Source of the DNA: Acholeplasmataceae bacterium
Lineage (GTDB): Bacteria; Bacillota_I; Bacilli_A; Acholeplasmatales; Acholeplasmataceae
DNA length: 15,795 bases
Direction of reading: 5' to 3'
NCBI GenBank assembly: GCA_030656435.1
Contig: JAUSOA010000100.1
Coordinates: 1-15,795 of the forward strand
Position numbers and translations under genes: made by a program
Notes under the pieces: generated by a model
Databases searched by the model: none
Told to the model about the DNA's origin: nothing
What the model saw: only the letters and a program-made list of their open reading frames with translations
Shown here: piece after piece, positions 1 to 6,424 of the stretch
How positions within the stretch are numbered: the stretch's first letter is position 1
How the letters are laid out: every line of letters begins with the position of its first letter

Positions 1-1262
1 ATCAGTCTCTACATACAACAGTACTATCTGATGATGGCACGTTATTTGAGGTGCAAATTAGAACTCCAGAAATGGATCAGGTTGCTGAATATGGGGTCGC
101 TGCTCACTGGGCATATAAGGAAAATAAAACCTATTCAAAAGAAAAGGAACAATTTGAAATTGCTCAAAAACTCAAATGGTATGGAGAATTACTCAAGATG
201 AGTGAGGATACCGATGAAACTGAAGGTGGAGCAGAAGAATTTGTTGGAACCATTAAAGGTGATATCCTAGATGCCAATGTTTATGTCTTCACTCCTAAGG
301 GTGAGGTTATTGAGCTACCTAAGGGATCGACTCCAATTGACTTCGCATACCGAATCCATACTGATATCGGGAATAAGATGGTTGGAGCTCTAGTAAATAA
401 TAGAATAGTAACACTAGATTATGAACTGAATACCGGTGACATCGTCAGTGTTAAGATCAATAAAAATTCATTTGGTCCAAGTGAAGACTGGCTAAAAATA
501 GCCAAATCCTCACATGCAAGACATAAAATTAAAGGGTTTTTAAACAAACTCAATCGCGATTCATTAATCATTATGGGGAAAGAATCTCTTGAACGAGAAA
601 TGACTGCGCACAAGGTTACTGAAACCCTAGATGATACCTTCGTTAAAAAGCATTTTGAAAAGAATATGATCACCGATGTCACAGAATTATATCTTGAAAT
701 CGGTAAAGGTAATTTAAGTCCAAAAACAGTTGTAAATAAGCTTTTAGGACTAGAAGTTGATCCTTCAGTTTTATTGCAGCGTCAAATGGAAAAAGCCTCT
801 AAACAGCTAACAACGCATAGTGAAACTGGCGTTGTGATTGAAGGATTATCAAGCCCTCAATTAAAGCTTGCTAACTGCTGTTTGCCTATTCCAGGGGATT
901 CAATTATTGGATATGTTTCTAAAACATCAGGGATTGTTGTCCATGCATCTTTTTGTCCGAATTGTAAGCAATTTGAGGATACCCGTTTAATCGAAGCCTT
1001 TTGGTCTTCAAGTATTACGAGAAAGTATCCAACATGGATTAAGATTATTGGTGGAAATAAACCAACATTATTAACTGAGGTTGTTACTGTTGTGAATGCA
1101 TCATCAGTAGCTATTGCTGAGGTGAATGCAATTACGACATCAAGCTTGGAAATGATTATAAAAATTAAAGTGTCAATCAATAATGCAAATGCATTACAAT
1201 CACTAATGGTAAATCTACGTAAAATAAGCGAGATTTATTCTGTAGAAAGAGATTTCAAATGA
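1..1262 (+). CDS. relA: Rel/SpoT-family (p)ppGpp synthetase/hydrolase, C-terminal part (5' end outside window)
   Basis: This enzyme makes, and usually also degrades, the alarmone (p)ppGpp in the cytoplasm and senses uncharged tRNA on stalled ribosomes. The open frame runs in from the left edge: codons from position 3 read QSLHTT and then FEVQIRT, the end of the synthetase domain, so the first in-frame GTG at 51 is internal and not the start. About 419 residues are visible. In order they are the end of the synthetase domain (with EYGVAAHWAYKE), the TGS domain (around codons starting near 265-455, VYVFTPKGEVIELPKGSTP), a helical linker, the zinc-finger/RIS segment near 870-970 (CC, a His and CPNC) and a C-terminal ACT domain (about 1030-1255). 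The hydrolase domain lies outside, so whether the enzyme is bifunctional cannot be read here; a long single Rel is usual in Bacillota. The TGA stop lies in the ATGA overlap with dtd, implying cotranscription and translational coupling, as in Bacillus relA-dtd. Confidence 0.96.
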   Translation, partial: QSLHTTVLSDDGTLFEVQIRTPEMDQVAEYGVAAHWAYKENKTYSKEKEQFEIAQKLKWYGELLKMSEDTDETEGGAEEFVGTIKGDILDANVYVFTPKGEVIELPKGSTPIDFAYRIHTDIGNKMVGALVNNRIVTLDYELNTGDIVSVKINKNSFGPSEDWLKIAKSSHARHKIKGFLNKLNRDSLIIMGKESLEREMTAHKVTETLDDTFVKKHFEKNMITDVTELYLEIGKGNLSPKTVVNKLLGLEVDPSVLLQRQMEKASKQLTTHSETGVVIEGLSSPQLKLANCCLPIPGDSIIGYVSKTSGIVVHASFCPNCKQFEDTRLIEAFWSSSITRKYPTWIKIIGGNKPTLLTEVVTVVNASSVAIAEVNAITTSSLEMIIKIKVSINNANALQSLMVNLRKISEIYSVERDFK

Positions 1263-1693
1263 GAACAGTCGTTGAGCGTACAAAAGAGGCTTTTGTTACA
1301 GTAGATAATCAAATGATTGGTAAAATTGGGAAAGGCTATCTCATCTATGTCGGAATACATGTCAATGACAACATAGAAATTGTTCAAAAAATGGCAGAAA
1401 AAATTCATAACCTAAGGGTATTTGAAGATGATCAAGGGAAAATGAATTTAAACCTTACCCAAGTGAATGGTAGCATTTTAGCAATATCACAATTTACTCT
1501 CTATGGTAACACCAAAGGGAATAATCGCCCTTCCTTTATTGAAGCAGCACGACCTGAACAAGCAGAAGCACTATATAATCTATTTTGCGAGCTTTTGAGT
1601 CAAAATCATAAAGTTCAAAAGGGAGTTTTCGGTGCAGATATGAAGGTTACTGCAACCAATGATGGGCCAGTAACAATCGTAATAGAAATGTAA
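1259..1693 (+). CDS. dtd: D-aminoacyl-tRNA deacylase
   Basis: Dtd hydrolyses D-amino acids (and Gly on tRNA-Ala) from mischarged tRNA, a proofreading step after the aminoacyl-tRNA synthetases. The 144-residue length is typical. The N-terminus MRTVVERTKEAFVTVDNQ follows the family pattern. The two active-site motifs that meet across the homodimer are present: SQFTLYG near residue 80 and NDGPVT near residue 136 (family NxGPVT). The ATG overlaps the Rel stop by 4 nt (ATGA), so no separate ribosome entry is needed. The gene ends directly before the -35 box of the T-box promoter, with no terminator of its own, so Rel/dtd transcripts can run into the T-box leader. In Bacillus the same relA-dtd pair precedes hisS-aspS. 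Confidence 0.96.
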   Translation: MRTVVERTKEAFVTVDNQMIGKIGKGYLIYVGIHVNDNIEIVQKMAEKIHNLRVFEDDQGKMNLNLTQVNGSILAISQFTLYGNTKGNNRPSFIEAARPEQAEALYNLFCELLSQNHKVQKGVFGADMKVTATNDGPVTIVIEM

Positions 1694-1722
1694 TTGACAA
1701 ATTTATCTTTTTAAGATACTAT
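1694..1722 (+). promoter_or_regulatory. Promoter of the T-box/hisS-aspS operon
   Basis: A perfect -35 box TTGACA (1694-1699) is followed after exactly 17 bases by TACTAT (1717-1722), which keeps the key -10 positions 1, 2, 5 and 6. The predicted transcript start is about 1729. The -35 box begins on the base after the dtd stop codon. Confidence 0.8.
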
Positions 1723-1728
1723 AAACAT

Positions 1729-1883
1729 GTAAGTCAATCGTCTGTGAAAAAGGAGATCTAAGGATCAGTGACACCTTTGGAGACAAAAACAACAACAAAT
1801 GAGTGCTAGAAAATTTTCTAGAACTAAGGTGGTACCGCGTAATCATACGTCCTTAGCGTTTTTAAGGACGTTTTTATTTTTTT
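1729..1883 (+). ncRNA. T-box riboswitch (compact, Asp/His type) of the hisS-aspS operon
   Basis: T-box leaders bind an uncharged tRNA through a specifier codon and its 3' end, and then switch a terminator to an antiterminator. The hallmark T-box sequence AAGGTGGTACCGCG lies at 1826-1839. CTAAGG (1824-1829) can pair with CCTTAG (1851-1856), and GCGT (1837-1840) with ACGT (1847-1850), forming the antiterminator with TGGT (1830-1833) in the tRNA-binding bulge. This competes with the terminator hairpin at 1847-1871. Upstream, a short Stem I can be drawn: GTCT 1740-1743 with AGAC 1781-1784; AAAGG 1749-1753 with CCTTT 1774-1778; and a top hairpin GATC-TAAG-GATC at 1755-1766. The 3' side of its internal loop is AGTGACA (1767-1773), holding GAC (Asp, 1770-1772) followed by a purine, as specifier codons are. 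CAC (His) overlaps at 1772-1774. A palindromic hairpin at 1806-1821 would be Stem III. No Stem II or long distal Stem I is visible. T-box identity is very secure; the fold is hand-drawn. Confidence 0.93.
1847..1883 (+). terminator. Regulated intrinsic terminator of the T-box leader
   Basis: ACGTCCTTA (1847-1855) and TAAGGACGT (1863-1871) form a perfect 9-bp stem with a 7-base loop, followed by a T-rich tract up to 1883. The 5' arm is shared with the antiterminator, so the two structures exclude each other. It lies 16 bases before the acetyltransferase start, so that gene and everything after it is under its control. Confidence 0.93.
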
Positions 1884-1898
1884 GATGAGGTGAATGAC

Positions 1899-2471
1899 TT
1901 GAAAAAACCATACAAAAATATGCCGGAATATGTTTTCGGTCATTATAAACTAAGAACTATTTTAAAATCAGATGCTGTTGATATGTTTGATTATGGTAAA
2001 GACCTAGATGTGACAAGATATTTGAATTGGGGTCCATTTACAACGATTTTCGATGCTAAAAAAACTTATAGTGAGATTTTTAAGCCTCGAATCAAAGCTG
2101 GATTACCAATTGGTTATGCAATTGTTGATATGCGAAAAAACAAAATGATTGGGACTATTGATTTTCATAGTAAAATAAAAGGTGAAAATAGTGCTGAAAT
2201 CGGATTTTGTCTGCATAAGGATTATTGGAACCAAGGAATTATGACAAATGCACTTCAATATTTAATCCAAATCGGCTTTAATTACTTACATTATGATTCG
2301 ATTAGAATTAAACATTTAAGTCAAAACACAGCGAGCCAAAAGGTTATTGAAAAGATGAAATTTAAATTTGTTTCAAAAGAACCTTATTTGTTAGAGAAAG
2401 TATACGGAATATTAAAGGATGAAGTGCTCACTTATGAGCTAAAAAGGGAGGATTATCATGGCAATCAATAA
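1899..2471 (+). CDS. GNAT-family N-acetyltransferase (RimJ/RimL-like)
   Basis: This is a predicted acetyl-CoA-dependent N-acetyltransferase of the RimJ/RimL-like GNAT group, 190 residues; the substrate is unknown. The acetyl-CoA-binding motif A is YWNQGIMTNAL (residues 109-119), preceded by the beta strand AEIGFCL (99-105). The usual C-terminal signature appears as NTASQKVIEKMKF (143-155), with Lys where most members have Gly in the final EKxGF. I chose TTG 1899: GAGGTGA (1887-1893) ends 5 bases before it. The in-frame GTG at 1890 sits inside that Shine-Dalgarno sequence, and ATG 1894 is out of frame and ends after two codons. It is the first gene after the T-box terminator and overlaps hisS by 14 nt, so it is coupled to the synthetases and probably induced when tRNA charging falls. 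Possible roles are protein N-terminal acetylation or detoxification of an amino-acid or aminoacyl-nucleotide compound; neither is shown by the sequence. Confidence 0.87.
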   Translation: MKKPYKNMPEYVFGHYKLRTILKSDAVDMFDYGKDLDVTRYLNWGPFTTIFDAKKTYSEIFKPRIKAGLPIGYAIVDMRKNKMIGTIDFHSKIKGENSAEIGFCLHKDYWNQGIMTNALQYLIQIGFNYLHYDSIRIKHLSQNTASQKVIEKMKFKFVSKEPYLLEKVYGILKDEVLTYELKREDYHGNQ

Positions 2472-3729
2472 AGTAAAAGGAACCTATGATGTATTACCAA
2501 CAGAATCATATCTTTGGCATGCACTAGAGGATAAAATTAGAGAGGTTCTACATTTATACAACTACAAAGAAATCAGAACTCCAATCATGGAATATAGCGA
2601 AGTATTTCATCGTCAGTCTGAATTATCAGATATGGTGACCAAAGAGACCTATGACTTTGATGACCGTGGTGATCGTAGACTTACCCTAAGACCAGAAGGT
2701 ACTGCAGGAGTGATTAGAAGCTATGTTGAAAATAAGCTTTATGCGTCACAAGAACTAGAAAAGGTTTACTACATAGGACCTAATTTTCGCTATGAACGTC
2801 CTCAAAAGGGACGATATCGCCAATTTTACCAATTTGGTGTAGAAGCGATTGGAGCAGTTGATCCTGCCCTCGATGCAGAAATGATTATTCTAGCCTTTGA
2901 TTTTATTAAAAGACTAGGCTTAAAGGGTGTTCGAGTTAGAATCAATAGCTTGGGTGATGATTTATCAAGAAAAAATTATACCGAAGCACTCATTCAACAT
3001 TTTCAACCACATGAACAATCACTTTGCGAGGATTGCAAATCAAGATTAACAAAAAATCCATTAAGAATATTAGATTGTAAGATTGATGCAAAGCATGAAG
3101 CAGTCATTCATGCACCGACTCCACAAGATTATTTAAACGAAGATTCAAGATCTTATTTCAAATCTGTGTTAGAGCATTTAAATGTTGCGAAAATCAGCTA
3201 TGAAATCGCTCCAAAGCTCGTTAGAGGTTTGGACTACTATAGTCATACCGTATTCGAAATTGAAGCAGATATCGAAGGATTTGGTGCTCAAAATGTCCTT
3301 GGTGGCGGTGGTCGCTATCAAAAATTAGTTTCTGAGCTCGGTGGACCTGATTTAGGTGGCATTGGATTTGCATGTGGCATGGAAAGATTACTTTTAGCGC
3401 TAGAAGCTGAAAGTGTCGATTTTGCTAAGGAAATTGAATTGGATGCATTTGTAATCGTGTTTAAGGACGAACTCAAAACTGCTGCAACAAAGATCCTTTA
3501 TGAGCTTAGAGGAGCCAACCTAACAGTTGATACAAACTACACTCAAAAAGCCTTTAAGGGACAGCTTAAACAAGCACTACGCATGCATGCAAAGTACTTA
3601 ATTATTATCGGTGAAGAAGAATTTAAAAAGGGAGTCGTAGGTATTAAAAATACCAAGACTGAAGTTCAAGAAGAGGTATTAATTCCTAAAGTTAAGAAGT
3701 ACTTACTAGAAAAGTTGGAGAAAAAATAA
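2458..3729 (+). CDS. hisS: Histidyl-tRNA synthetase
   Basis: HisRS charges tRNA-His with histidine using ATP; it is a cytoplasmic class II homodimer. The 423-residue length is normal. Visible landmarks are KGTYDVLP at the N-terminus, TLRPEGTAGVIRS (76-88) in the ATP/His site, class II motif 2 within FRYERPQKGRYRQF (110-123), the histidine-specific RGLDYYSHTVFEI (256-268), GGGGRY (282-287), and motif 3 as GIGFACGMERLLLAL (301-315). The anticodon-binding domain follows from about 325 to the end. The insertion domain carries Cys pairs (LCEDC at 189-193, DCK at 206-208), as many bacterial HisRS do. GGGAGG (2446-2451) lies 6 bases before the ATG, which itself lies within the end of the acetyltransferase gene. 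Only 1 base separates it from aspS. The gene is under T-box control. Confidence 0.98.
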   Translation: MAINKVKGTYDVLPTESYLWHALEDKIREVLHLYNYKEIRTPIMEYSEVFHRQSELSDMVTKETYDFDDRGDRRLTLRPEGTAGVIRSYVENKLYASQELEKVYYIGPNFRYERPQKGRYRQFYQFGVEAIGAVDPALDAEMIILAFDFIKRLGLKGVRVRINSLGDDLSRKNYTEALIQHFQPHEQSLCEDCKSRLTKNPLRILDCKIDAKHEAVIHAPTPQDYLNEDSRSYFKSVLEHLNVAKISYEIAPKLVRGLDYYSHTVFEIEADIEGFGAQNVLGGGGRYQKLVSELGGPDLGGIGFACGMERLLLALEAESVDFAKEIELDAFVIVFKDELKTAATKILYELRGANLTVDTNYTQKAFKGQLKQALRMHAKYLIIIGEEEFKKGVVGIKNTKTEVQEEVLIPKVKKYLLEKLEKK

Positions 3730-3730
3730 T

Positions 3731-5443
3731 ATGAAATATACACACCACAACAATGAATTGAATATAAAGCATATTGGAAAAGAAGTCTATTTAAAGGGTT
3801 GGGCTGCAAAAGTCAGAAATTTAGGTGGTCTAATTTTCATTGATTTAAGAGACCGTTTTGGGATTACCCAATTGCTGGTGAAACCAGGTAATGCATTTTA
3901 CGAAACTGCTCTAAAAGTTAGAAATGAGTTTGTATTAGAAGCTAAGGGTATCGTCATTGAAAGAGAAAGTAAGAATTCTACCATTCCAACCGGAGAAATC
4001 GAAGTCGAAGTGACTGTTCTTTCAATCTTAAGTATTGCTGAAAATCCTCCAATTATTATCGCTAATGATACCGATGCACTAGAAGACACAAGACTTAAAT
4101 ATCGTTATCTAGATTTAAGAAGACCAGTGATGCAAAATTTCATGATCAAACGACATGAAATCACACAAGCCATTCGAAGCGTCTTAGTTGAAGAAGGCTT
4201 TTATGAATTAGAAACACCTATTTTAGGTAAATCAACACCAGAGGGAGCTAGAGACTATCTCGTTCCATCACGTTTGTACCCTGGGACTTTTTATGCACTT
4301 CCACAATCACCTCAAATCTACAAGCAATTATTTATGGTTGCTGGCTTTGAGAAATATTTCCAAATCGCGCGTTGCTTTAGAGATGAAGACTTAAGAGCAG
4401 ATAGACAGCCAGAGTTTACACAAGTCGATATTGAAGCATCATTCGTTGATATGGATGACGTTCAAAGAATTGTAGAAAATGTGTTAGTGAAAACATTTAA
4501 AAAGATACTGAATGTGGATGTTCAAGCACCATTTTTAAAAATGAGCTTTCAAGAAGCAATGGAAAAATACGGGAATGATAAACCAGATATGCGCTTTGAG
4601 ATGCTAATTAACGATTATACAACTTACTTCAAGAGTATTGATTTACCATTGTTTCATGGTAAAAATCAGGTAAGAGGTATCATTTTAGAACAAGGCGTAG
4701 TGACTAGAAAGAGATTCGATCAACTCACTGAAATTATCAAGAAAAATCACGGGGATGCACTAGCATCAATCAAATATAGTGAAGGTCAATATACAGGATC
4801 AATCGTTAAATATTTAAATGAAACAGAACTTAAAGGTTTAAACTTAAAAGAAGGAAATACATTATTCTTAGTTCCAGGTGCATTCGAGAACGTGAGTTCA
4901 TCATTGAGTGCTTTAAGAATTGAACTTGCAAACGAGTTCAACCTAATTTCAGAAAATGTGTACAAGTTCCTTTGGGTGACAGAATGGCCTTTATTGGAGT
5001 ATAGTGAAGAAGAGGGCAGATTTTATGCAAAGCATCATCCATTCACAGCACCAGTTGACGCAAGTATTTTAAAAAATGATCCAAAAAATGCAATGGCCAA
5101 AGCCTATGACGTTGTCTTAAATGGCTATGAAATAGGAGGAGGATCCATTCGTATCCACTCTCAAGAAGTTCAAAAGCTAATGTTTGATACGTTAGGACTT
5201 ACTAAAAAAGACATTGAAGAACGCTTTGGTTTCTTCGTAGATGCTTTAAAATATGGTACACCACCACATGGCGGTTTAGCTTTAGGACTCGACAGAGTTG
5301 TTATGCTGATGACCAATACTCAAAATATTAAGGATGTTGTCGCATTTCCAAAGACACAAAGTGCAAAAGACACAATGATGCAGGCTCCAAGCCCGGTAGA
5401 TAATACGCAGCTGGAAGAATTACAAATTAAGGTAGGTAAATAA
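3731..5443 (+). CDS. aspS: Aspartyl-tRNA synthetase
   Basis: AspRS attaches aspartate to tRNA-Asp; it is a class IIb dimer of the bacterial type. The 570 residues comprise an N-terminal OB-fold anticodon domain (about 1-110), the start of the catalytic domain (YRYLDLRRP, 124-132), motif 2 around FRDEDLRADRQPEFTQ (216-231), a bacterial GAD insertion domain (about 285-405), GGGSIRIH (469-476) and motif 3 as PPHGGLALGLDR (511-522). Residue 31 is Leu in the segment RNLGGLIFID; bacterial AspRS that also charge tRNA-Asn usually have His here, so this enzyme is probably specific for tRNA-Asp (inference). The start ATG is 2 bases after the hisS stop, with GGAG at 3717-3720 inside hisS. hisS-aspS adjacency is a common Bacillota arrangement, and the GAC specifier in the T-box fits this gene. 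Confidence 0.98.
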   Translation: MKYTHHNNELNIKHIGKEVYLKGWAAKVRNLGGLIFIDLRDRFGITQLLVKPGNAFYETALKVRNEFVLEAKGIVIERESKNSTIPTGEIEVEVTVLSILSIAENPPIIIANDTDALEDTRLKYRYLDLRRPVMQNFMIKRHEITQAIRSVLVEEGFYELETPILGKSTPEGARDYLVPSRLYPGTFYALPQSPQIYKQLFMVAGFEKYFQIARCFRDEDLRADRQPEFTQVDIEASFVDMDDVQRIVENVLVKTFKKILNVDVQAPFLKMSFQEAMEKYGNDKPDMRFEMLINDYTTYFKSIDLPLFHGKNQVRGIILEQGVVTRKRFDQLTEIIKKNHGDALASIKYSEGQYTGSIVKYLNETELKGLNLKEGNTLFLVPGAFENVSSSLSALRIELANEFNLISENVYKFLWVTEWPLLEYSEEEGRFYAKHHPFTAPVDASILKNDPKNAMAKAYDVVLNGYEIGGGSIRIHSQEVQKLMFDTLGLTKKDIEERFGFFVDALKYGTPPHGGLALGLDRVVMLMTNTQNIKDVVAFPKTQSAKDTMMQAPSPVDNTQLEELQIKVGK

Positions 5444-5444
5444 T

Positions 5445-5942
5445 ATGAAGAAAATAACACTTGCAGGCGGTTGTTTTTGGGGCGTAGAAGCCTATTTCAA
5501 CCAGTTAAAGGGCGTTTTAGAAACAACCGTTGACTATGTTGACGGTAACAAAAAAAACCCCACATACAAGGAAGTTTGTGATGGCTCTGCAACGCATGCA
5601 GAAGCAATTCAAGTCTTATATGATGAAAAATTGATTACTTTGGAAATGGTTTTAGACCAATTTTTTAGAATTATTGACCCATTTTCAAGAAATAAACAGG
5701 GACATGACATTGGAAGACAATATCGTACTGGTATTTATTTTGATGATGAAAATGATGAGACTCCAATTTTAAGCTATATGGAAAAAGCCTTTAAAAAAGA
5801 ACTTCCAAGAGTAGCAACTGAGGTTAAGAAAAATCTCGATTACGAACTTGCTGAGGAATATCATCAGGATTATTTGAAAAAAAATCCAGGTGGGTATTGC
5901 CATATCAATTTAAATCTAGCGTCTAAAGAGGAAGTGAAATAA
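5445..5942 (+). CDS. msrA: Peptide methionine-S-sulfoxide reductase A
   Basis: MsrA repairs oxidised methionine by reducing the S-epimer of methionine sulfoxide in proteins and free Met; thioredoxin recycles it. The 165-residue protein begins with the catalytic motif GGCFWG (catalytic Cys10). It keeps NPTYKEVC (38-45), HAEAIQV (51-57), the substrate-site block with QGHDIGRQYRTGIYF (85-99), and the C-terminal EYHQDYLKKNPGGYC (138-152), whose Cys152 is the likely resolving cysteine. The common GYAGG segment is diverged here to DYVDGN (30-35). No MsrB domain is fused. The gene begins 2 bases after the aspS stop and its stop shares an A with the next start (TAATG), so it is within the operon. trxA, its probable reductant, is 6.5 kb downstream in a separate unit. 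Confidence 0.96.
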   Translation: MKKITLAGGCFWGVEAYFNQLKGVLETTVDYVDGNKKNPTYKEVCDGSATHAEAIQVLYDEKLITLEMVLDQFFRIIDPFSRNKQGHDIGRQYRTGIYFDDENDETPILSYMEKAFKKELPRVATEVKKNLDYELAEEYHQDYLKKNPGGYCHINLNLASKEEVK

Positions 5943-6424
5943 TGCGTAAGGATTATATATCCTGGGATCAATATTTCATGGGTGTCGCAAAGCTTTCTGC
6001 ACTAAGAAGTAAGGATCCATCCACTCAAGTTGGAGCATGTATTATCAATTCAGGAAAAAGAATCGTAGGGATAGGCTATAACGGCCTTCCTCAAGGATGC
6101 GATGACCGTACATTTCCATGGGGAAATGATGGTGACTTTTTGGATACAAAATATCCATACGTTGTTCATGCAGAGGCGAATGCTATTTTGAATGCGACAA
6201 CCAATCTCAAAGGGGCATCAATTTATGTAACTCTTTTTCCATGCAATGAATGCACTAAACTCATTATTCAAAGTGGAATTCAAGAAATAGTTTATGAGTC
6301 CAATAAATATCAAAACTCCAAGGAGCATGAAGCAGCAACAAAAATGCTTAAAGCATCTGGTGTAAGCTATCGCCAGATTGAAGTTGGAGAATTAAGTTAT
6401 GTTAAAACTACTGAAAAACTATAA
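5942..6424 (+). CDS. comEB: Deoxycytidylate (dCMP) deaminase
   Basis: dCMP deaminase converts dCMP to dUMP, feeding dTMP synthesis. Zinc-binding cytidine-deaminase motifs are intact: HAEANAIL (76-83, His ligand and catalytic Glu78) and PCNECTKLI (100-108, Cys101 and Cys104). The N-terminal SKDPSTQVGACI (23-34) and GYNGLPQGCDD (45-55) are typical of the dCMP deaminase/ComEB group and separate it from tRNA adenosine deaminases and cytidine deaminases. The 160-residue length is normal. The start overlaps the msrA stop by 1 nt (TAATG), and its 3' end overlaps the following protease gene by 26 nt. In Bacillus the homologue lies in the comE competence operon; here none of the neighbouring genes is a competence gene, so the role is simply nucleotide metabolism. 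Confidence 0.94.
   Translation: MRKDYISWDQYFMGVAKLSALRSKDPSTQVGACIINSGKRIVGIGYNGLPQGCDDRTFPWGNDGDFLDTKYPYVVHAEANAILNATTNLKGASIYVTLFPCNECTKLIIQSGIQEIVYESNKYQNSKEHEAATKMLKASGVSYRQIEVGELSYVKTTEKL

Noticed and set aside
51..53. GTG as start codon of the Rel gene
   Set aside because: Codons upstream to the window edge are open and spell conserved Rel sequence (QSLHTT, FEVQIRT), so the gene starts outside the window.
419..682. 87-codon minus-strand open frame inside the Rel gene
   Set aside because: It lies wholly in the TGS/linker coding region of Rel, has no ribosome binding site, and its translation resembles nothing; it is a shadow frame.
857..1180. 107-codon minus-strand open frame in the Rel zinc-finger/ACT region
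   Set aside because: Antisense to strongly conserved Rel domains; no start signals.
1260..1262. TGA read as tryptophan (Mycoplasma code)
   Set aside because: TGA ends Rel at exactly the place where dtd begins, and TGG encodes the conserved Trp residues of MsrA and thioredoxin.
1806..1821. Palindrome CTAGAAAATTTTCTAG as a protein operator
   Set aside because: It lies directly before the T-box, where Stem III of such leaders is expected; an RNA hairpin is the simpler reading.
1890..1896. GTG 1890 or ATG 1894 as start of the acetyltransferase
   Set aside because: GTG 1890 is part of the Shine-Dalgarno GAGGTGA; ATG 1894 reads two codons and then TGA in another frame.
3898..4089. 63-codon minus-strand open frame in aspS
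   Set aside because: Antisense to the AspRS anticodon domain; Ser/Ile-rich low-complexity product typical of shadow frames.
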